The notes under the pieces were generated by a model that was given only the letters and a program-made list of their open reading frames with translations, ran no database searches and had not been told where the DNA came from. Positions 1 to 8,515 of a stretch of DNA of 64,000 bases are shown piece by piece. The position numbers and the translations under genes were made by a program. The number at the start of each line of letters is the position of its first letter. Position 1 is the stretch's first letter. Source of the stretch: Lactobacillus johnsonii (GTDB taxonomy: Bacteria; Bacillota; Bacilli; Lactobacillales; Lactobacillaceae); contig NZ_CP059055.1 in assembly GCF_014058685.1 (NCBI RefSeq), positions 806,001-870,000 of the forward strand. Direction: 5' to 3'.

Positions 1-53
1 AAGTTGACGATCAACTTGAGGCCTACGAGATGCAAGAGGTACCTGTTAAATAG
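1..53 (+). CDS. infB: Translation initiation factor IF-2, C-terminal end (partial)
   Basis: Only the last 16 codons and the stop are inside the window; the frame reads through VDDQLEAYEMQEVPVK and stops at 51-53. A short acidic tail ending in an EVPV-like motif is how bacterial IF-2 ends, and rbfA follows 30 bases later, as in the usual nusA-infB-rbfA-truB order of Firmicutes. The identification rests mainly on this order plus the tail; the GTPase domains are outside the window. Confidence 0.8.
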   Translation, partial: VDDQLEAYEMQEVPVK

Positions 54-83
54 GCATCTTTTTTCACAAAAAGGAGCTTAATT

Positions 84-455
84 ATGAAACATAGAATTGG
101 TCGTGTAGAAGGCGAAATTTTACGTGAATTGACAAAGATATTACGTAAAGATATTCGTGATCCACGTTTAAATGATGTCACTATCACAGCTGTAGAATGT
201 ACAAATGATTTATCATATGCGACTGTTTACTACAGTATGTTGACAGATGATCCAGCAAAGGAAAAAGAAGTAGCTGAAGGACTTGATAAAGCAAAAGGTA
301 TGATGCGTCACTTGCTTGGTCAAACTTTAACTGTTTACAAGGTTCCTGAGTTGATTTTTAAACGTGATACTTCTGTTGCTTATGGTTCTAAGATTGATAA
401 GTTAATTAATCAAGTCAAGAAGCAAGATCAAGAACGCGAGAATAAAAATAAATAA
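84..455 (+). CDS. rbfA: Ribosome-binding factor A
   Basis: A 123-aa cytoplasmic protein with the RbfA KH-like fold. It starts MKHRIGRVEGEI, has the conserved segment IRDPRLNDVTITAVE (about residues 24-38) and ends in a charged Lys/Glu-rich tail. RbfA binds the 30S subunit during late assembly and helps 16S rRNA 5'-end maturation and cold adaptation. Length fits the family (about 115-130 aa). It has a good AAAGGAG ribosome site and sits between infB and truB. A hairpin terminator directly downstream may reduce read-through into truB. Confidence 0.96.
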   Translation: MKHRIGRVEGEILRELTKILRKDIRDPRLNDVTITAVECTNDLSYATVYYSMLTDDPAKEKEVAEGLDKAKGMMRHLLGQTLTVYKVPELIFKRDTSVAYGSKIDKLINQVKKQDQERENKNK

Positions 456-462
456 ATGAAAG

Positions 463-489
463 AGACGCCGAAAGGCGTCTTTTATTTTG
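463..489 (+). terminator. Intrinsic terminator after rbfA
   Basis: A perfect 7-bp GC-rich stem (AGACGCC / GGCGTCT) with a GAAA tetraloop, followed by TTTTATTTT. It lies between rbfA and truB, so truB-ribF expression depends on read-through or on a promoter I cannot see. Confidence 0.85.
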
Positions 490-500
490 GAGATTAAATA

Positions 501-1394
501 ATGCTAAATGGAATTGTAGTAGTAAATAAGCCACGCGGAGTAACCAGTAGTGACTGTGTTTATAAATTACGAAAAATTTTACAAATTAGAAAAATTGGAC
601 ATGCAGGTACACTGGATCCAGAAGTAAATGGGGTATTACCGATTGCAATTGGCCAAGCCACAAAGCTAATTGAATTGATGCATGAAAAACCAAAGTCATA
701 TATTGGAAGTGGAATGTTTGGTAAAGCAACCGATAGCTATGATTTAGATGGAACAACCACTGCAGAAGAAAAGATAGTTACTCCATTTACAAGTGATGAA
801 ATTATTAGTGGAATGAAAAAACTTACTGGAAAGATTGATCAAGTTCCTCCAATATATTCTGCGGTCCGTGTTAATGGTAAAAGACTTTATGAATATGCTC
901 GAGAAAATATCCCAGTAGAACGTCCGAAAAGAAAAGTAAACATTTATAGTTATGAATTAACTCAAGATCCAGAATATGATCCACTAGAAAAAACTGAAAG
1001 TTTTAATTTTGCTATTCGCTGTTCTAAAGGAACCTATGTACGATCCCTAGTAAATGATTTGGGAGAGGAATTGGGAGTTCCAGCTGTAATGACCAGTCTT
1101 ACTAGAACTAGCAGTTCAGGTTTTGATTTAAGTCAAGCGGTAGATCTAGAAACTATTGAAAAAGAAATAGATTATCCTGAAAAATGGCTTCAACCAATTG
1201 ATAGCTTTTTCGTAGATTTACCCCAACTTCAAATATCACCAGATCAATTTAAAAGAGTTTCAAATGGAGCAAGCATTAAATTGAATACCACTTATGCCAA
1301 GGTAGCTTTGGTTTATAATGGACATATAAAAGCTATTTATCAACGACAAGGTAAAATTTATCGTCCTGAAATGATGCTTTTAAAAAATGAATAG
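501..1394 (+). CDS. truB: tRNA pseudouridine(55) synthase
   Basis: A 297-aa TruB that isomerises U55 in the T-loop of elongator tRNAs. The N-terminus has the family opening GIVVVNKPRGVTSSDCV and the catalytic segment HAGTLDPEVNGVLPIAIG (about residues 34-51), with the nucleophilic Asp in GTLDP. IYSAVRVNGKRLYEYAR (about 118-134) and CSKGTYVRSLVNDLGEELG (about 174-192) are further conserved TruB blocks. Length is normal. It lies 12 bases upstream of ribF, and the truB-ribF pair is standard in Firmicutes. Confidence 0.97.
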   Translation: MLNGIVVVNKPRGVTSSDCVYKLRKILQIRKIGHAGTLDPEVNGVLPIAIGQATKLIELMHEKPKSYIGSGMFGKATDSYDLDGTTTAEEKIVTPFTSDEIISGMKKLTGKIDQVPPIYSAVRVNGKRLYEYARENIPVERPKRKVNIYSYELTQDPEYDPLEKTESFNFAIRCSKGTYVRSLVNDLGEELGVPAVMTSLTRTSSSGFDLSQAVDLETIEKEIDYPEKWLQPIDSFFVDLPQLQISPDQFKRVSNGASIKLNTTYAKVALVYNGHIKAIYQRQGKIYRPEMMLLKNE

Positions 1395-1406
1395 TGAGAG
1401 TAAAAA

Positions 1407-2345
1407 ATGAAAGTAATAACCTTAGATTATCCTATTTCTGCACCTATCACGACTAAAAAGGTAATCTTAACGCTAGGTTTTTTTGATGGGGTGCATATTG
1501 GACATCAAAAACTCATTAAAGATGCTAAGCTAATAGCAGAACAAAAGCACTTACCATTAATGGTAATGACTTTTGATAAACATCCTAAAGAAATTTATAA
1601 AAACGATCATAAATTTGTCTATTTAGAAACTGAGCAAGAAAAAGAGCGTAAAATGGAGAAGCTGGGAGTAGATTACTTAGTAATTATTAAATTTACTAAA
1701 GAATTTAGCCAGCTTTCGCCTCAAGATTTTGTTGATCAGGTGGTAATGAAACTCAAAGCTGATACAGTAGTCGTTGGTTTTGATTATACTTATGGCCCCA
1801 AAGATATTGCTAATGTAGAAAATCTACCTAAATTTGCTAAAGATAGATTTAAAATTGTAGTGGAGCCAAAACAAGCAATAGATAAAATAAAAGTGGGATC
1901 TACTTATATTAGAAAAGCTATTCAGCATGGAAATGTTGAACTAGCAGCTGAGTTACTTGGCCAGCCTTATGAAACTTCTGGCATTATTGTTCACGGCTTC
2001 AGACGTGGACATAAAATTGGCTTTCCAACTGCTAATCTTGAAATTTCTGGCTCTAAAGTTTTACCAGCTGAGGGAGTTTATGCAACTAGAGCAAAGGTAA
2101 ATGGAAAATGGCATGATGCTATGACTAGCGTTGGCTATAATGAAACTTTCAAAACAAATCATGGTTTGACAATTGAAACTAATATTTTTGATTTTGATGA
2201 AGAAGCCTATGGTAAGCCACTAACTTTAGCCTGGTACAAGTTTATCCGTAAAAATAAAAAGTTTTCTGGTATAGAAGAACTTTCACATCAATTAGATCAG
2301 GATAAGCGTGATATTAAACAATATTTTTATAAATTGAAAAACTAA
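1407..2345 (+). CDS. ribF: Bifunctional riboflavin kinase / FAD synthetase
   Basis: A 312-aa enzyme that converts riboflavin to FMN and then FAD. The N-terminal FAD synthetase half shows LGFFDGVHIGHQKLI (about residues 23-37, the nucleotidyltransferase GxFDGxHxGH motif) and VVGFDYTYGP. The C-terminal kinase half shows GHKIGFPTANLEI (about 200-212) with the PTAN motif. Length and domain order fit RibF (called RibC in Bacillus). It follows truB at 12 bases. I see no clear terminator after it, so transcripts may run into the ABC-F leader. Confidence 0.97.
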   Translation: MKVITLDYPISAPITTKKVILTLGFFDGVHIGHQKLIKDAKLIAEQKHLPLMVMTFDKHPKEIYKNDHKFVYLETEQEKERKMEKLGVDYLVIIKFTKEFSQLSPQDFVDQVVMKLKADTVVVGFDYTYGPKDIANVENLPKFAKDRFKIVVEPKQAIDKIKVGSTYIRKAIQHGNVELAAELLGQPYETSGIIVHGFRRGHKIGFPTANLEISGSKVLPAEGVYATRAKVNGKWHDAMTSVGYNETFKTNHGLTIETNIFDFDEEAYGKPLTLAWYKFIRKNKKFSGIEELSHQLDQDKRDIKQYFYKLKN

Positions 2346-2426
2346 TTTTAGGGTTACTTTTATATAATCTATGTGATAGAATATTTCTATCAATTGAAAT
2401 TTAATATTTGAAAGAAGGTTACGCCG

Positions 2427-2438
2427 TTGCGTTTTTAA
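2427..2438 (+). CDS. Possible 3-codon leader peptide (TTG start, M-R-F)
   Basis: The frame TTG CGT TTT TAA follows a GAAGG ribosome-binding site (2414-2418) with 8 bases of spacing. Its stop codon overlaps the first bases of attenuator segment 1 (2437-2459), so a ribosome held here would block the 1:2 hairpin. It is too short to judge by coding statistics. The case rests on the ribosome site, its position, and the logic of the downstream attenuator. Confidence 0.45.
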   Translation: MRF

Positions 2439-2554
2439 TCTTGCAAAATAGCATAGTTGAATTTTAATAATTATTTTTCTTTTATAAGGACAACTGTGCA
2501 CTTTTGACAAGATTAAACGTAGATGGGGATCTTCTTTTTTTGTTTAACTAGGAG

Positions 2555-2588
2555 AAAGTCTACACTTGTCAAAAGTGTAGGCTTTTTT
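2555..2588 (+). terminator. Attenuator terminator before the ABC-F gene
   Basis: A 12-bp stem with one G-U pair (2555-2566 with 2574-2585) and a 7-base loop; its 3' arm runs into a six-T tract. It ends 4 bases before the GAGGTGA ribosome-binding site of the ABC-F gene. The open frame that runs upstream of the ABC-F start crosses this hairpin, which argues against the longer start at 2523. Confidence 0.85.
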
Positions 2589-2603
2589 CGTGAGGTGATT
2601 AAT

Positions 2604-4112
2604 ATGAGTAATATTAATATTTCAAATCTTTCTTTTAGATATCAAGATAGCTCAGATAATATATTTAATAATTTAAATTTAGACTTGGATAGTAGTTGGA
2701 AATTAGGTTTAGTAGGAAGAAACGGAAGGGGAAAGACAACCTTCTTGAATCTTTTACGAGGTAATTTAAGGGGAACAGGGAAGATACAAGCTAAACTTGA
2801 ATTTAACTATTTTCCACTTACTGTTAATGATAAAAAACAATTAGCTTTATATGCGCTACAAGAACAGGTTTCATTTGAACAGTGGGAACTTGAACGCGAA
2901 TTAAATTTAATGAAAGTTGATCCTGAACTTATTTGGCAGCCTTTTAATTCTTTAAGTGGTGGAGAACAAACTAAGATTTTGTTGGCACTATCCTTTATTA
3001 ATAAAAATGGTTTTCCTTTAATCGATGAGCCAACTAATCATTTAGATGAAGATTCCAGAATGCAGGTTATAGCTTATTTACAACATTCTAATGGCTACAT
3101 TGTGGTGAGTCACGATCGTGCTTTCTTAAATCAAGTAACAAATCATATCTTAGCCATTGAAAATACCGAAATTCATTTGTATCAGGGCAATTTTGCCAGT
3201 TATGAAGATACAAAGACAAAGCGAGATAAATTTAATCAAGATAAGAATGAAAAACTTCAAGGTCAAATTAGAAGTTTGAACGAAAGTAGAAAGCGAGTAA
3301 AAGGATATTCTCTTCAATCAGAAAACAATAAAAAAGCAAGCGCTCATAAAAATGAAATCCATGCATTCATTAATAAGGGATTCTTTAGTCATAAAGCAGC
3401 TAAAATAATGAAAAGATCGAAGAATCTTGAAAGAAGAATGGATAAGAGTATTCAAGATAAAAAAGGCTTAATGACAAATATTGAGTCTATTCCTGAATTA
3501 GAAATGAACTTTCATCCCAACTATCATGGAACTCTATTAGAAGCGCAGCATTTAGATCTTACAGTCCAAAATAAGAAATTGTTTGAAGATTTAAATTTAA
3601 CTATTAAAAATCATGGGATTGTAGCTATAGAAGGAAAAAATGGATCTGGAAAGTCTACATTTTTGAAAAATATTTTAAAACCAGATAAAAATGTGATTTC
3701 TCAAGGAAAGCTTGATATTGTTAATGGCTTAAAGATATCATATTTACCACAAAATTTTATTGAATATTCTGGTACTTTATCTCAGTTTGCAGAAAAAGAA
3801 AAAATATCTTATGAAAATCTATTAAATATTCTTAGAAAAATGGGTTTTCCGAGAGAAAGCTTTGCCACAAAAATTGAAGAAATGAGTATGGGGCAGCAAA
3901 AAAGAGTGGCGATTGCCAAATCATTGGTAGAAGAAGCAGATATATATTTATGGGATGAGCCAGCTAATTATTTAGATGTGTTTAACCAGGATCAGTTAAT
4001 TAACATGTTAAGAAAAGAACAACCGGCAATGCTATTAATTGAACATGATAAGTATTTTATTAGTCAGGTTACAGATAAACGAATAAAATTAGGAGATGTA
4101 AAAGCTAAATAA
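2604..4112 (+). CDS. ABC-F ribosomal protection ATPase, antibiotic-resistance type
   Basis: A 502-aa protein with two ABC domains and no membrane segment. NBD1 has Walker A GRNGRGKT (38-45), LSGGE (117-121) and DEPTNHLD (141-148). NBD2 has GKNGSGKS (344-351), a variant signature MSMGQ and DEPANYLD. The lysine/arginine-rich linker between them (about 200-300) is long and carries the region that in Vga/Lsa/Msr-type proteins reaches the peptidyl-transferase centre. Such proteins displace lincosamides, pleuromutilins, streptogramins A or macrolides from ribosomes. I chose ATG 2604, preceded by GAGGTGA, because the upstream in-frame stretch overlaps the attenuator terminator. The drug spectrum cannot be read from sequence. 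A translational factor role without resistance is possible. Confidence 0.85.
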   Translation: MSNINISNLSFRYQDSSDNIFNNLNLDLDSSWKLGLVGRNGRGKTTFLNLLRGNLRGTGKIQAKLEFNYFPLTVNDKKQLALYALQEQVSFEQWELERELNLMKVDPELIWQPFNSLSGGEQTKILLALSFINKNGFPLIDEPTNHLDEDSRMQVIAYLQHSNGYIVVSHDRAFLNQVTNHILAIENTEIHLYQGNFASYEDTKTKRDKFNQDKNEKLQGQIRSLNESRKRVKGYSLQSENNKKASAHKNEIHAFINKGFFSHKAAKIMKRSKNLERRMDKSIQDKKGLMTNIESIPELEMNFHPNYHGTLLEAQHLDLTVQNKKLFEDLNLTIKNHGIVAIEGKNGSGKSTFLKNILKPDKNVISQGKLDIVNGLKISYLPQNFIEYSGTLSQFAEKEKISYENLLNILRKMGFPRESFATKIEEMSMGQQKRVAIAKSLVEEADIYLWDEPANYLDVFNQDQLINMLRKEQPAMLLIEHDKYFISQVTDKRIKLGDVKAK

Positions 4113-4127
4113 TTAAAGGAGAAAAAA

Positions 4128-4754
4128 TTGGTATTTGACTATAAAAAAGAATATAAAGATTTATATTTTCCAAAAAAGAAACCTGAATTAATAACTATTC
4201 CTGAAATGAACTATCTAGCAGTTTCAGGAAGCGGGGATCCAAATAAAGAAGATGGAACATATAAAAATGCTCTAGAAATGCTGTATAGTGTCGCTTATAC
4301 CATTAAAATGAGTAAAAAAGGAGAACACAAAATCCTAGGTTATTTTGATTTTGTTGTTCCACCTCTTGAAGGTCTCTGGTGGATGAGGGATGATTCAAAA
4401 ATCGACTACTCTCATAAAGAAAACTTTTCTTGGATTTCAATGATTCGTTTACCCGACTTTGTTACTCCTAAAGAGTTGGATTGGGCAGTTAAAACTGCTA
4501 GTGAAAAGAAGAAAAAAGATTTCTCGAAAGTAAAATTTTTTAAATATAACGAAGGACTATGTGTCCAGCAAATGCATATTGGTAGTTATGATGACGAATC
4601 GACGACAATTGAAAATATGCATAAATTTGTTAAGTCAGAAAATTATCAAATTGATATAAAAAATCCACGCTATCATCATGAAATATATTTAAGTGATCCG
4701 CGAAGAACTAGAGTAGATCGTGTAAGAACTGTAATCAGACTACCGATTAAATAA
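4128..4754 (+). CDS. GyrI-like small-molecule-binding domain protein
   Basis: A 208-aa cytoplasmic protein starting at TTG behind a strong AAAGGAG site. Features such as PELITIPEMNYLAVSGSGDPN near the N-terminus and a C-terminal YLSDPRRTRVDRVRTVIRLPI resemble stand-alone GyrI-like (SOUL/BmrR effector-binding fold) proteins, which have aromatic ligand pockets; some are reported to hydrolyse or bind small compounds. It has no DNA-binding domain. It lies 15 bases after the ABC-F gene and shares its transcript, which hints at a role with small toxic molecules, but this is inference. A good terminator follows it. Confidence 0.75.
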   Translation: MVFDYKKEYKDLYFPKKKPELITIPEMNYLAVSGSGDPNKEDGTYKNALEMLYSVAYTIKMSKKGEHKILGYFDFVVPPLEGLWWMRDDSKIDYSHKENFSWISMIRLPDFVTPKELDWAVKTASEKKKKDFSKVKFFKYNEGLCVQQMHIGSYDDESTTIENMHKFVKSENYQIDIKNPRYHHEIYLSDPRRTRVDRVRTVIRLPIK

Positions 4755-4760
4755 ATTTGA

Positions 4761-4787
4761 GCAAGTACTAAGTACTTGCTTTTTTTG
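4761..4787 (+). terminator. Intrinsic terminator after the GyrI-like gene
   Basis: A perfect 8-bp stem (GCAAGTAC / GTACTTGC) with a 3-base loop and a seven-T tail. It closes the ABC-F/GyrI-like unit just before the heat-shock operon control region. Confidence 0.9.
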
Positions 4788-4804
4788 TTAAAAATCAAAT
4801 TGAT

Positions 4805-4831
4805 TTAGCACTCTACTTGAACAATTGCTAA
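4805..4831 (+). promoter_or_regulatory. CIRCE operator 1 (HrcA binding site)
   Basis: TTAGCACTC, 9 bases, AATTGCTAA. This matches the CIRCE consensus TTAGCACTC-N9-GAGTGCTAA in all of the left arm and 7 of 9 positions in the right arm. It overlaps the -35 region of the hrcA promoter. Confidence 0.85.
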
Positions 4832-4844
4832 AGTATGGTATCAT
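4817..4844 (+). promoter_or_regulatory. SigA-type promoter of the hrcA operon
   Basis: TTGAAC (4817-4822), 16-base spacer, TATCAT (4839-4844). It lies between two CIRCE elements, so HrcA bound at either would hinder RNA polymerase. Confidence 0.65.
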
Positions 4845-4852
4845 ATAAATTG

Positions 4853-4879
4853 TTAGCACAGAAGAAAGAAGAGTGCTAA
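4853..4879 (+). promoter_or_regulatory. CIRCE operator 2 (HrcA binding site)
   Basis: TTAGCACAG, 9 bases, GAGTGCTAA. This matches the CIRCE consensus in 7 of 9 left-arm positions and all 9 right-arm positions. It covers the likely transcription start and the 5' end of the hrcA message. Confidence 0.9.
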
Positions 4880-4895
4880 TGATGGGGGCGAGAAA

Positions 4896-5954
4896 ATGTT
4901 GACTGAACGGCAAGAACTTATTTTAAAGACTATTATTATGGACTTTACTCAGACACATGAGCCAGTAGGTTCCAAGACCGTGATGAATCAACTGCCTGTC
5001 AAGGTCTCCAGTGCAACGGTTCGAAATGAAATGGCGGTTCTGGAAGAGAAAGGGCTACTTGAAAAGACACACTCTTCAAGTGGACGAATTCCTTCTACTG
5101 CTGGCTATCGATACTATTTGGATCATTTAATTAATCCAGTAAAAATACCAACGTCTGTCTATAATCAAATTGTTTACCAGTTAGACCGACCCTTTCAACA
5201 AGTTAATGAAATTGTGCAGGAAGCTGCAAAGATTTTATCTGATTTGACTAACTATACAGCTTTTGCAGCAGGACCTGAAACCCATTCGGTAAAAGTTACG
5301 GGTTTTAGAATTGTTCCTCTATCTAGTCATCAAGTGATGGCCATTTTAGTCACTGATGATGGTAATGTAAAGAATCAAATTTATACTTTGCCTCATCACA
5401 CTAACGGGGAAGAAATTGAAAAAGCTGTTCGATTGATTAATGATCAATTAGTTGGAAAATCACTTAGTTCAATTAATGAAGTATTACTCAAGCGAATTGC
5501 TGATCATCTTATTGCTCGAGGATCTGCACCGGAAATATTAGATCTCTTACAAGATGTCATTAAAGATGCGGCTAGTGAGCAAATGTATGTTGATGGTCAA
5601 ATTAATCTTTTGAGTAATTATGAAAACGATGATTTAACCAAGATAAAATCACTGTATAAGTTAATTGATCAAAATGATGCACTTTCAAGTTTGATTGGTT
5701 TTAATCCTGAAGATGAACTGAAAAATGATTCTAGTTCTAAGGTTCAGGTTAAATTGGGTTCAGAATTACCATCCGATTTACTTGAAAATTACAGCTTATT
5801 AACTGCACAATATAGTGTTGGTAAATATGGTAAAGGAACAATTGCACTACTAGGGCCAACAAACATGCCATACTCGCAGATGATCGGATTACTCGAGTAT
5901 TTTAGGAATGAACTAGCAAAGAAATTGTTAGATTATTATGGTAGATTTAAGTAA
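4896..5954 (+). CDS. hrcA: Heat-inducible transcription repressor HrcA
   Basis: A 352-aa repressor that binds CIRCE and represses its own operon when GroEL is free to fold it. The N-terminal winged helix has [13 protein letters not shown] and the family block [30 protein letters not shown] (residues about 38-67, partly quoted here as [16 protein letters not shown] and SSGRIPS). The C-terminal part has the family [19 protein letters not shown] segment. It is first gene of hrcA-grpE-dnaK-dnaJ and lies directly behind two CIRCE operators, so it is autoregulated. Length is normal for the family. Confidence 0.97.
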
Positions 5955-5965
5955 GGAGGTTAGCT

Positions 5966-6544
5966 GTGAGTAAAGAAGAGTTTCCGCATGAAAAAGATTT
6001 AAAGGACGAGGTGACCCCAGATAAGGCACCAAAAAAAGATCCAAAAGCAGCTCCGAAAGAGGAAGTTAAGGAAAATCCAGTAGAGAATTATGAAAAAGAA
6101 ATTGCTGAATTAACTGCTAAAAATAAGGATCTTGAAGATAAATACTTACGTAGTGAAGCTGAGATTCAAAATATGCAAGTGCGCTATGCAAAAGAACGTG
6201 CTCAGTTAATAAAATATGAATCTCAAAGCTTGGCTAAAGAAGTTTTGCCTGCAATGGATAACTTAGAGCGAGCATTAGCTGTTAAAGCCGATGATGAAGC
6301 TGCTAAGCAACTTCAAAAGGGCGTTCAGATGACTCTTGATTCATTAGTTAAATCAATGAAAGATCAAGGAATTACTGAAATTAAAGCCGAGGGCGAAACT
6401 TTTGATCCTTCTCTTCATCAAGCTGTTCAAACTGTGGCAGCAGAAAATGATGAACAAAAAGATCGCGTAGTTAAAGTTTTACAAAAAGGATATCAATATA
6501 AAGATAGAACATTAAGACCAGCGATGGTTGTAGTGGCTCAATAA
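5966..6544 (+). CDS. grpE: Nucleotide exchange factor GrpE
   Basis: A 192-aa cytoplasmic co-chaperone that speeds ADP release from DnaK. It starts at GTG behind AAGGAGG. A long acidic and lysine-rich N-terminus is followed by a coiled coil (about 40-95, with [17 protein letters not shown]) and a C-terminal beta domain containing the GrpE signature around [12 protein letters not shown] and [21 protein letters not shown]. It lies 11 bases after hrcA and 17 bases before dnaK. Confidence 0.97.
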   Translation: MSKEEFPHEKDLKDEVTPDKAPKKDPKAAPKEEVKENPVENYEKEIAELTAKNKDLEDKYLRSEAEIQNMQVRYAKERAQLIKYESQSLAKEVLPAMDNLERALAVKADDEAAKQLQKGVQMTLDSLVKSMKDQGITEIKAEGETFDPSLHQAVQTVAAENDEQKDRVVKVLQKGYQYKDRTLRPAMVVVAQ

Positions 6545-6561
6545 GAAAGGAAGTTCCATAT

Positions 6562-8436
6562 ATGTCAAAAGTTATTGGTATTGACTTAGGTACGACTAAC
6601 TCTGCTGTTGCCGTACTTGAAGGTAAAGAACCTAAAATTATTACTAACCCAGAAGGTAACCGTACAACTCCTTCTGTAGTTGCTTTTAAAAATGGTGAAA
6701 TTCAAGTTGGAGAAGTAGCTAAGCGTCAAGCAATCACTAACCCTAACACTATTGTTTCAATCAAGAGTCATATGGGTGAAGAAGGCTACAAAGTTAAAGT
6801 TGGAGATAAGGAATATACTCCACAAGAAATTTCAGCTTTTATTTTGCAATACATTAAGAAGTTTTCTGAAGACTATTTGGGTGAAAAGGTAACTGACGCA
6901 GTTATTACTGTTCCTGCTTATTTCAACGATGCACAACGTCAAGCTACTAAAGATGCTGGTAAAATTGCTGGCTTAAATGTTCAAAGAATTATCAATGAAC
7001 CAACTGCTTCAGCTTTAGCATATGGTCTTGATAAAGATGAAAATGATGAAAAAGTATTAGTATACGACCTTGGTGGTGGTACTTTCGATGTTTCTATCTT
7101 GCAATTAGGTGATGGAGTCTTCCAAGTATTATCAACTAATGGTAATACTCACCTTGGTGGTGACGACTTTGACCAAAGAATTATGGATTGGTTAATCCAA
7201 AACTTTAAGGAAGAAAATGGTGTTGACTTATCTAACGATAAGATGGCACTACAACGTTTAAAGGATGCTGCAGAAAAGGCTAAGAAAGACTTATCTGGTG
7301 TTTCCTCAACTCACATTTCACTTCCATTCATTTCTGCTGGAGAGGCTGGTCCACTTCACCTTGAAGCTGATTTAACTCGTGCTAAGTTTGATGAATTAAC
7401 TGATGATTTAGTTCAAAAGACTAAGGTAGCATTTGACAATGCTTTAAGTGATGCAGGTTTGACTGTAAATGATATTGATAAAGTTATTTTGAACGGTGGT
7501 TCAACTCGTATCCCTGCAGTTCAAAAGGCTGTTAAGGATTGGGCTGGAAAAGAACCTGACCACTCAATTAACCCTGATGAAGCTGTTGCTTTAGGTGCAG
7601 CAATTCAAGGTGGTGTTATCTCAGGTGATGTTAAGGATATTGTTTTACTTGATGTTACTCCATTATCACTTGGTATTGAAACTATGGGTGGTGTCTTCAC
7701 TAAGTTAATTGACAGAAACACTACTATTCCAACTTCAAAGAGCCAAATCTTTTCAACTGCAGCTGATAACCAACCAGCAGTAGATGTTCATGTTTTACAA
7801 GGTGAACGTCCAATGGCCGCTGATGACAAGACTTTGGGACGCTTTGAATTAACTGATATTCCACCAGCACCACGTGGTGTTCCACAAATTCAAGTTACTT
7901 TTGATATCGATAAGAACGGTATTGTAAACGTATCTGCTAAGGATATGGGTACTGGTAAGGAACAAAAGATTACCATTAAGAGTTCTTCTGGTTTATCAGA
8001 TGAAGAAATCAAGAAGATGCAAAAGGATGCTGAAGAGCATGCTGAAGAAGATAAAAAGCGTAAAGAAGAAGTTGATTTACGTAACGAAGTAGATCAATTA
8101 ATCTTTACTACTGAAAAGACTTTAAAGGAAACTGAGGGTAAAGTTCCTGAAACTGAAACTAAGAATGTTCAAGATGCTTTAGATGCTTTGAAGAAGGCTC
8201 AAAAAGACAACAACTTGGATGAAATGAAAGAAAAGAAAGAGGCTTTATCAAAGGCTGCTCAAGATTTAGCTGTTAAGCTTTACCAACAAAATGGTGGTGC
8301 TCAAGGTGCAGCTGGTCAAGCTGGCCCTCAAGGCCCACAAAATGGTGGTCAACCAAACAATGATAATGGCTCAGACAACGGTCAAGGTGGTTCAACTGTT
8401 GATGGAGACTTTCATAAGGTAGACCCTGATAAGTAA
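6562..8436 (+). CDS. dnaK: Chaperone protein DnaK (Hsp70)
   Basis: A 624-aa Hsp70. The ATPase domain opens with [18 protein letters not shown] and holds [14 protein letters not shown] and [14 protein letters not shown]. The substrate-binding domain has [20 protein letters not shown], and the tail is a flexible Gly/Gln/Asn-rich linker ending in acidic residues. The short Gram-positive form of the nucleotide-binding domain (lacking an internal segment of about 24 residues after LSTNGNTHL) is as expected. Codon use is that of a highly expressed gene. It is followed by an attenuating hairpin before dnaJ. Confidence 0.99.
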   Translation: MSKVIGIDLGTTNSAVAVLEGKEPKIITNPEGNRTTPSVVAFKNGEIQVGEVAKRQAITNPNTIVSIKSHMGEEGYKVKVGDKEYTPQEISAFILQYIKKFSEDYLGEKVTDAVITVPAYFNDAQRQATKDAGKIAGLNVQRIINEPTASALAYGLDKDENDEKVLVYDLGGGTFDVSILQLGDGVFQVLSTNGNTHLGGDDFDQRIMDWLIQNFKEENGVDLSNDKMALQRLKDAAEKAKKDLSGVSSTHISLPFISAGEAGPLHLEADLTRAKFDELTDDLVQKTKVAFDNALSDAGLTVNDIDKVILNGGSTRIPAVQKAVKDWAGKEPDHSINPDEAVALGAAIQGGVISGDVKDIVLLDVTPLSLGIETMGGVFTKLIDRNTTIPTSKSQIFSTAADNQPAVDVHVLQGERPMAADDKTLGRFELTDIPPAPRGVPQIQVTFDIDKNGIVNVSAKDMGTGKEQKITIKSSSGLSDEEIKKMQKDAEEHAEEDKKRKEEVDLRNEVDQLIFTTEKTLKETEGKVPETETKNVQDALDALKKAQKDNNLDEMKEKKEALSKAAQDLAVKLYQQNGGAQGAAGQAGPQGPQNGGQPNNDNGSDNGQGGSTVDGDFHKVDPDK

Positions 8437-8460
8437 AAAGTTTTATAATTAAATCAAACA

Positions 8461-8495
8461 AGAAAAGAACTGCGTGATTGTAGTTCTTTTCTTTT
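8461..8495 (+). terminator. Hairpin between dnaK and dnaJ
   Basis: An 11-bp perfect stem (AGAAAAGAACT / AGTTCTTTTCT) with a 10-base loop and a short T-run. It probably lowers dnaJ transcript relative to dnaK, as a partial terminator or processing site within the operon. Confidence 0.75.
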
Positions 8496-8515
8496 ATGAA
8501 TAAAGGAGTTTTCAG

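Larger units (their letters stand above)
2412..2588 (+). promoter_or_regulatory. Three-segment transcription attenuator upstream of the ABC-F gene
   Basis: Segment 1 (2437-2459) is complementary, with a few bulges, to segment 2 (2491-2514). The core of segment 2 (2499-2511) is perfectly complementary over 13 bases to segment 3 (2565-2577). Segment 3 contains the loop and descending arm of a 12-bp terminator (2555-2566 with 2574-2585) that ends in a T-run just before the start codon's ribosome site. Pairing 1:2 therefore leaves the terminator free, while pairing 2:3 destroys it. A possible leader peptide overlaps the start of segment 1. This is the layout of ribosome-stalling attenuators that control antibiotic-resistance genes. 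The structures are seen in the sequence; drug induction is inferred. Confidence 0.8.

Noticed and set aside
2523..2603. Longer N-terminus for the ABC-F protein (27 extra residues)
   Set aside because: The extra stretch crosses the attenuator terminator and has no ribosome site, while ATG 2604 has GAGGTGA and matches the family start.
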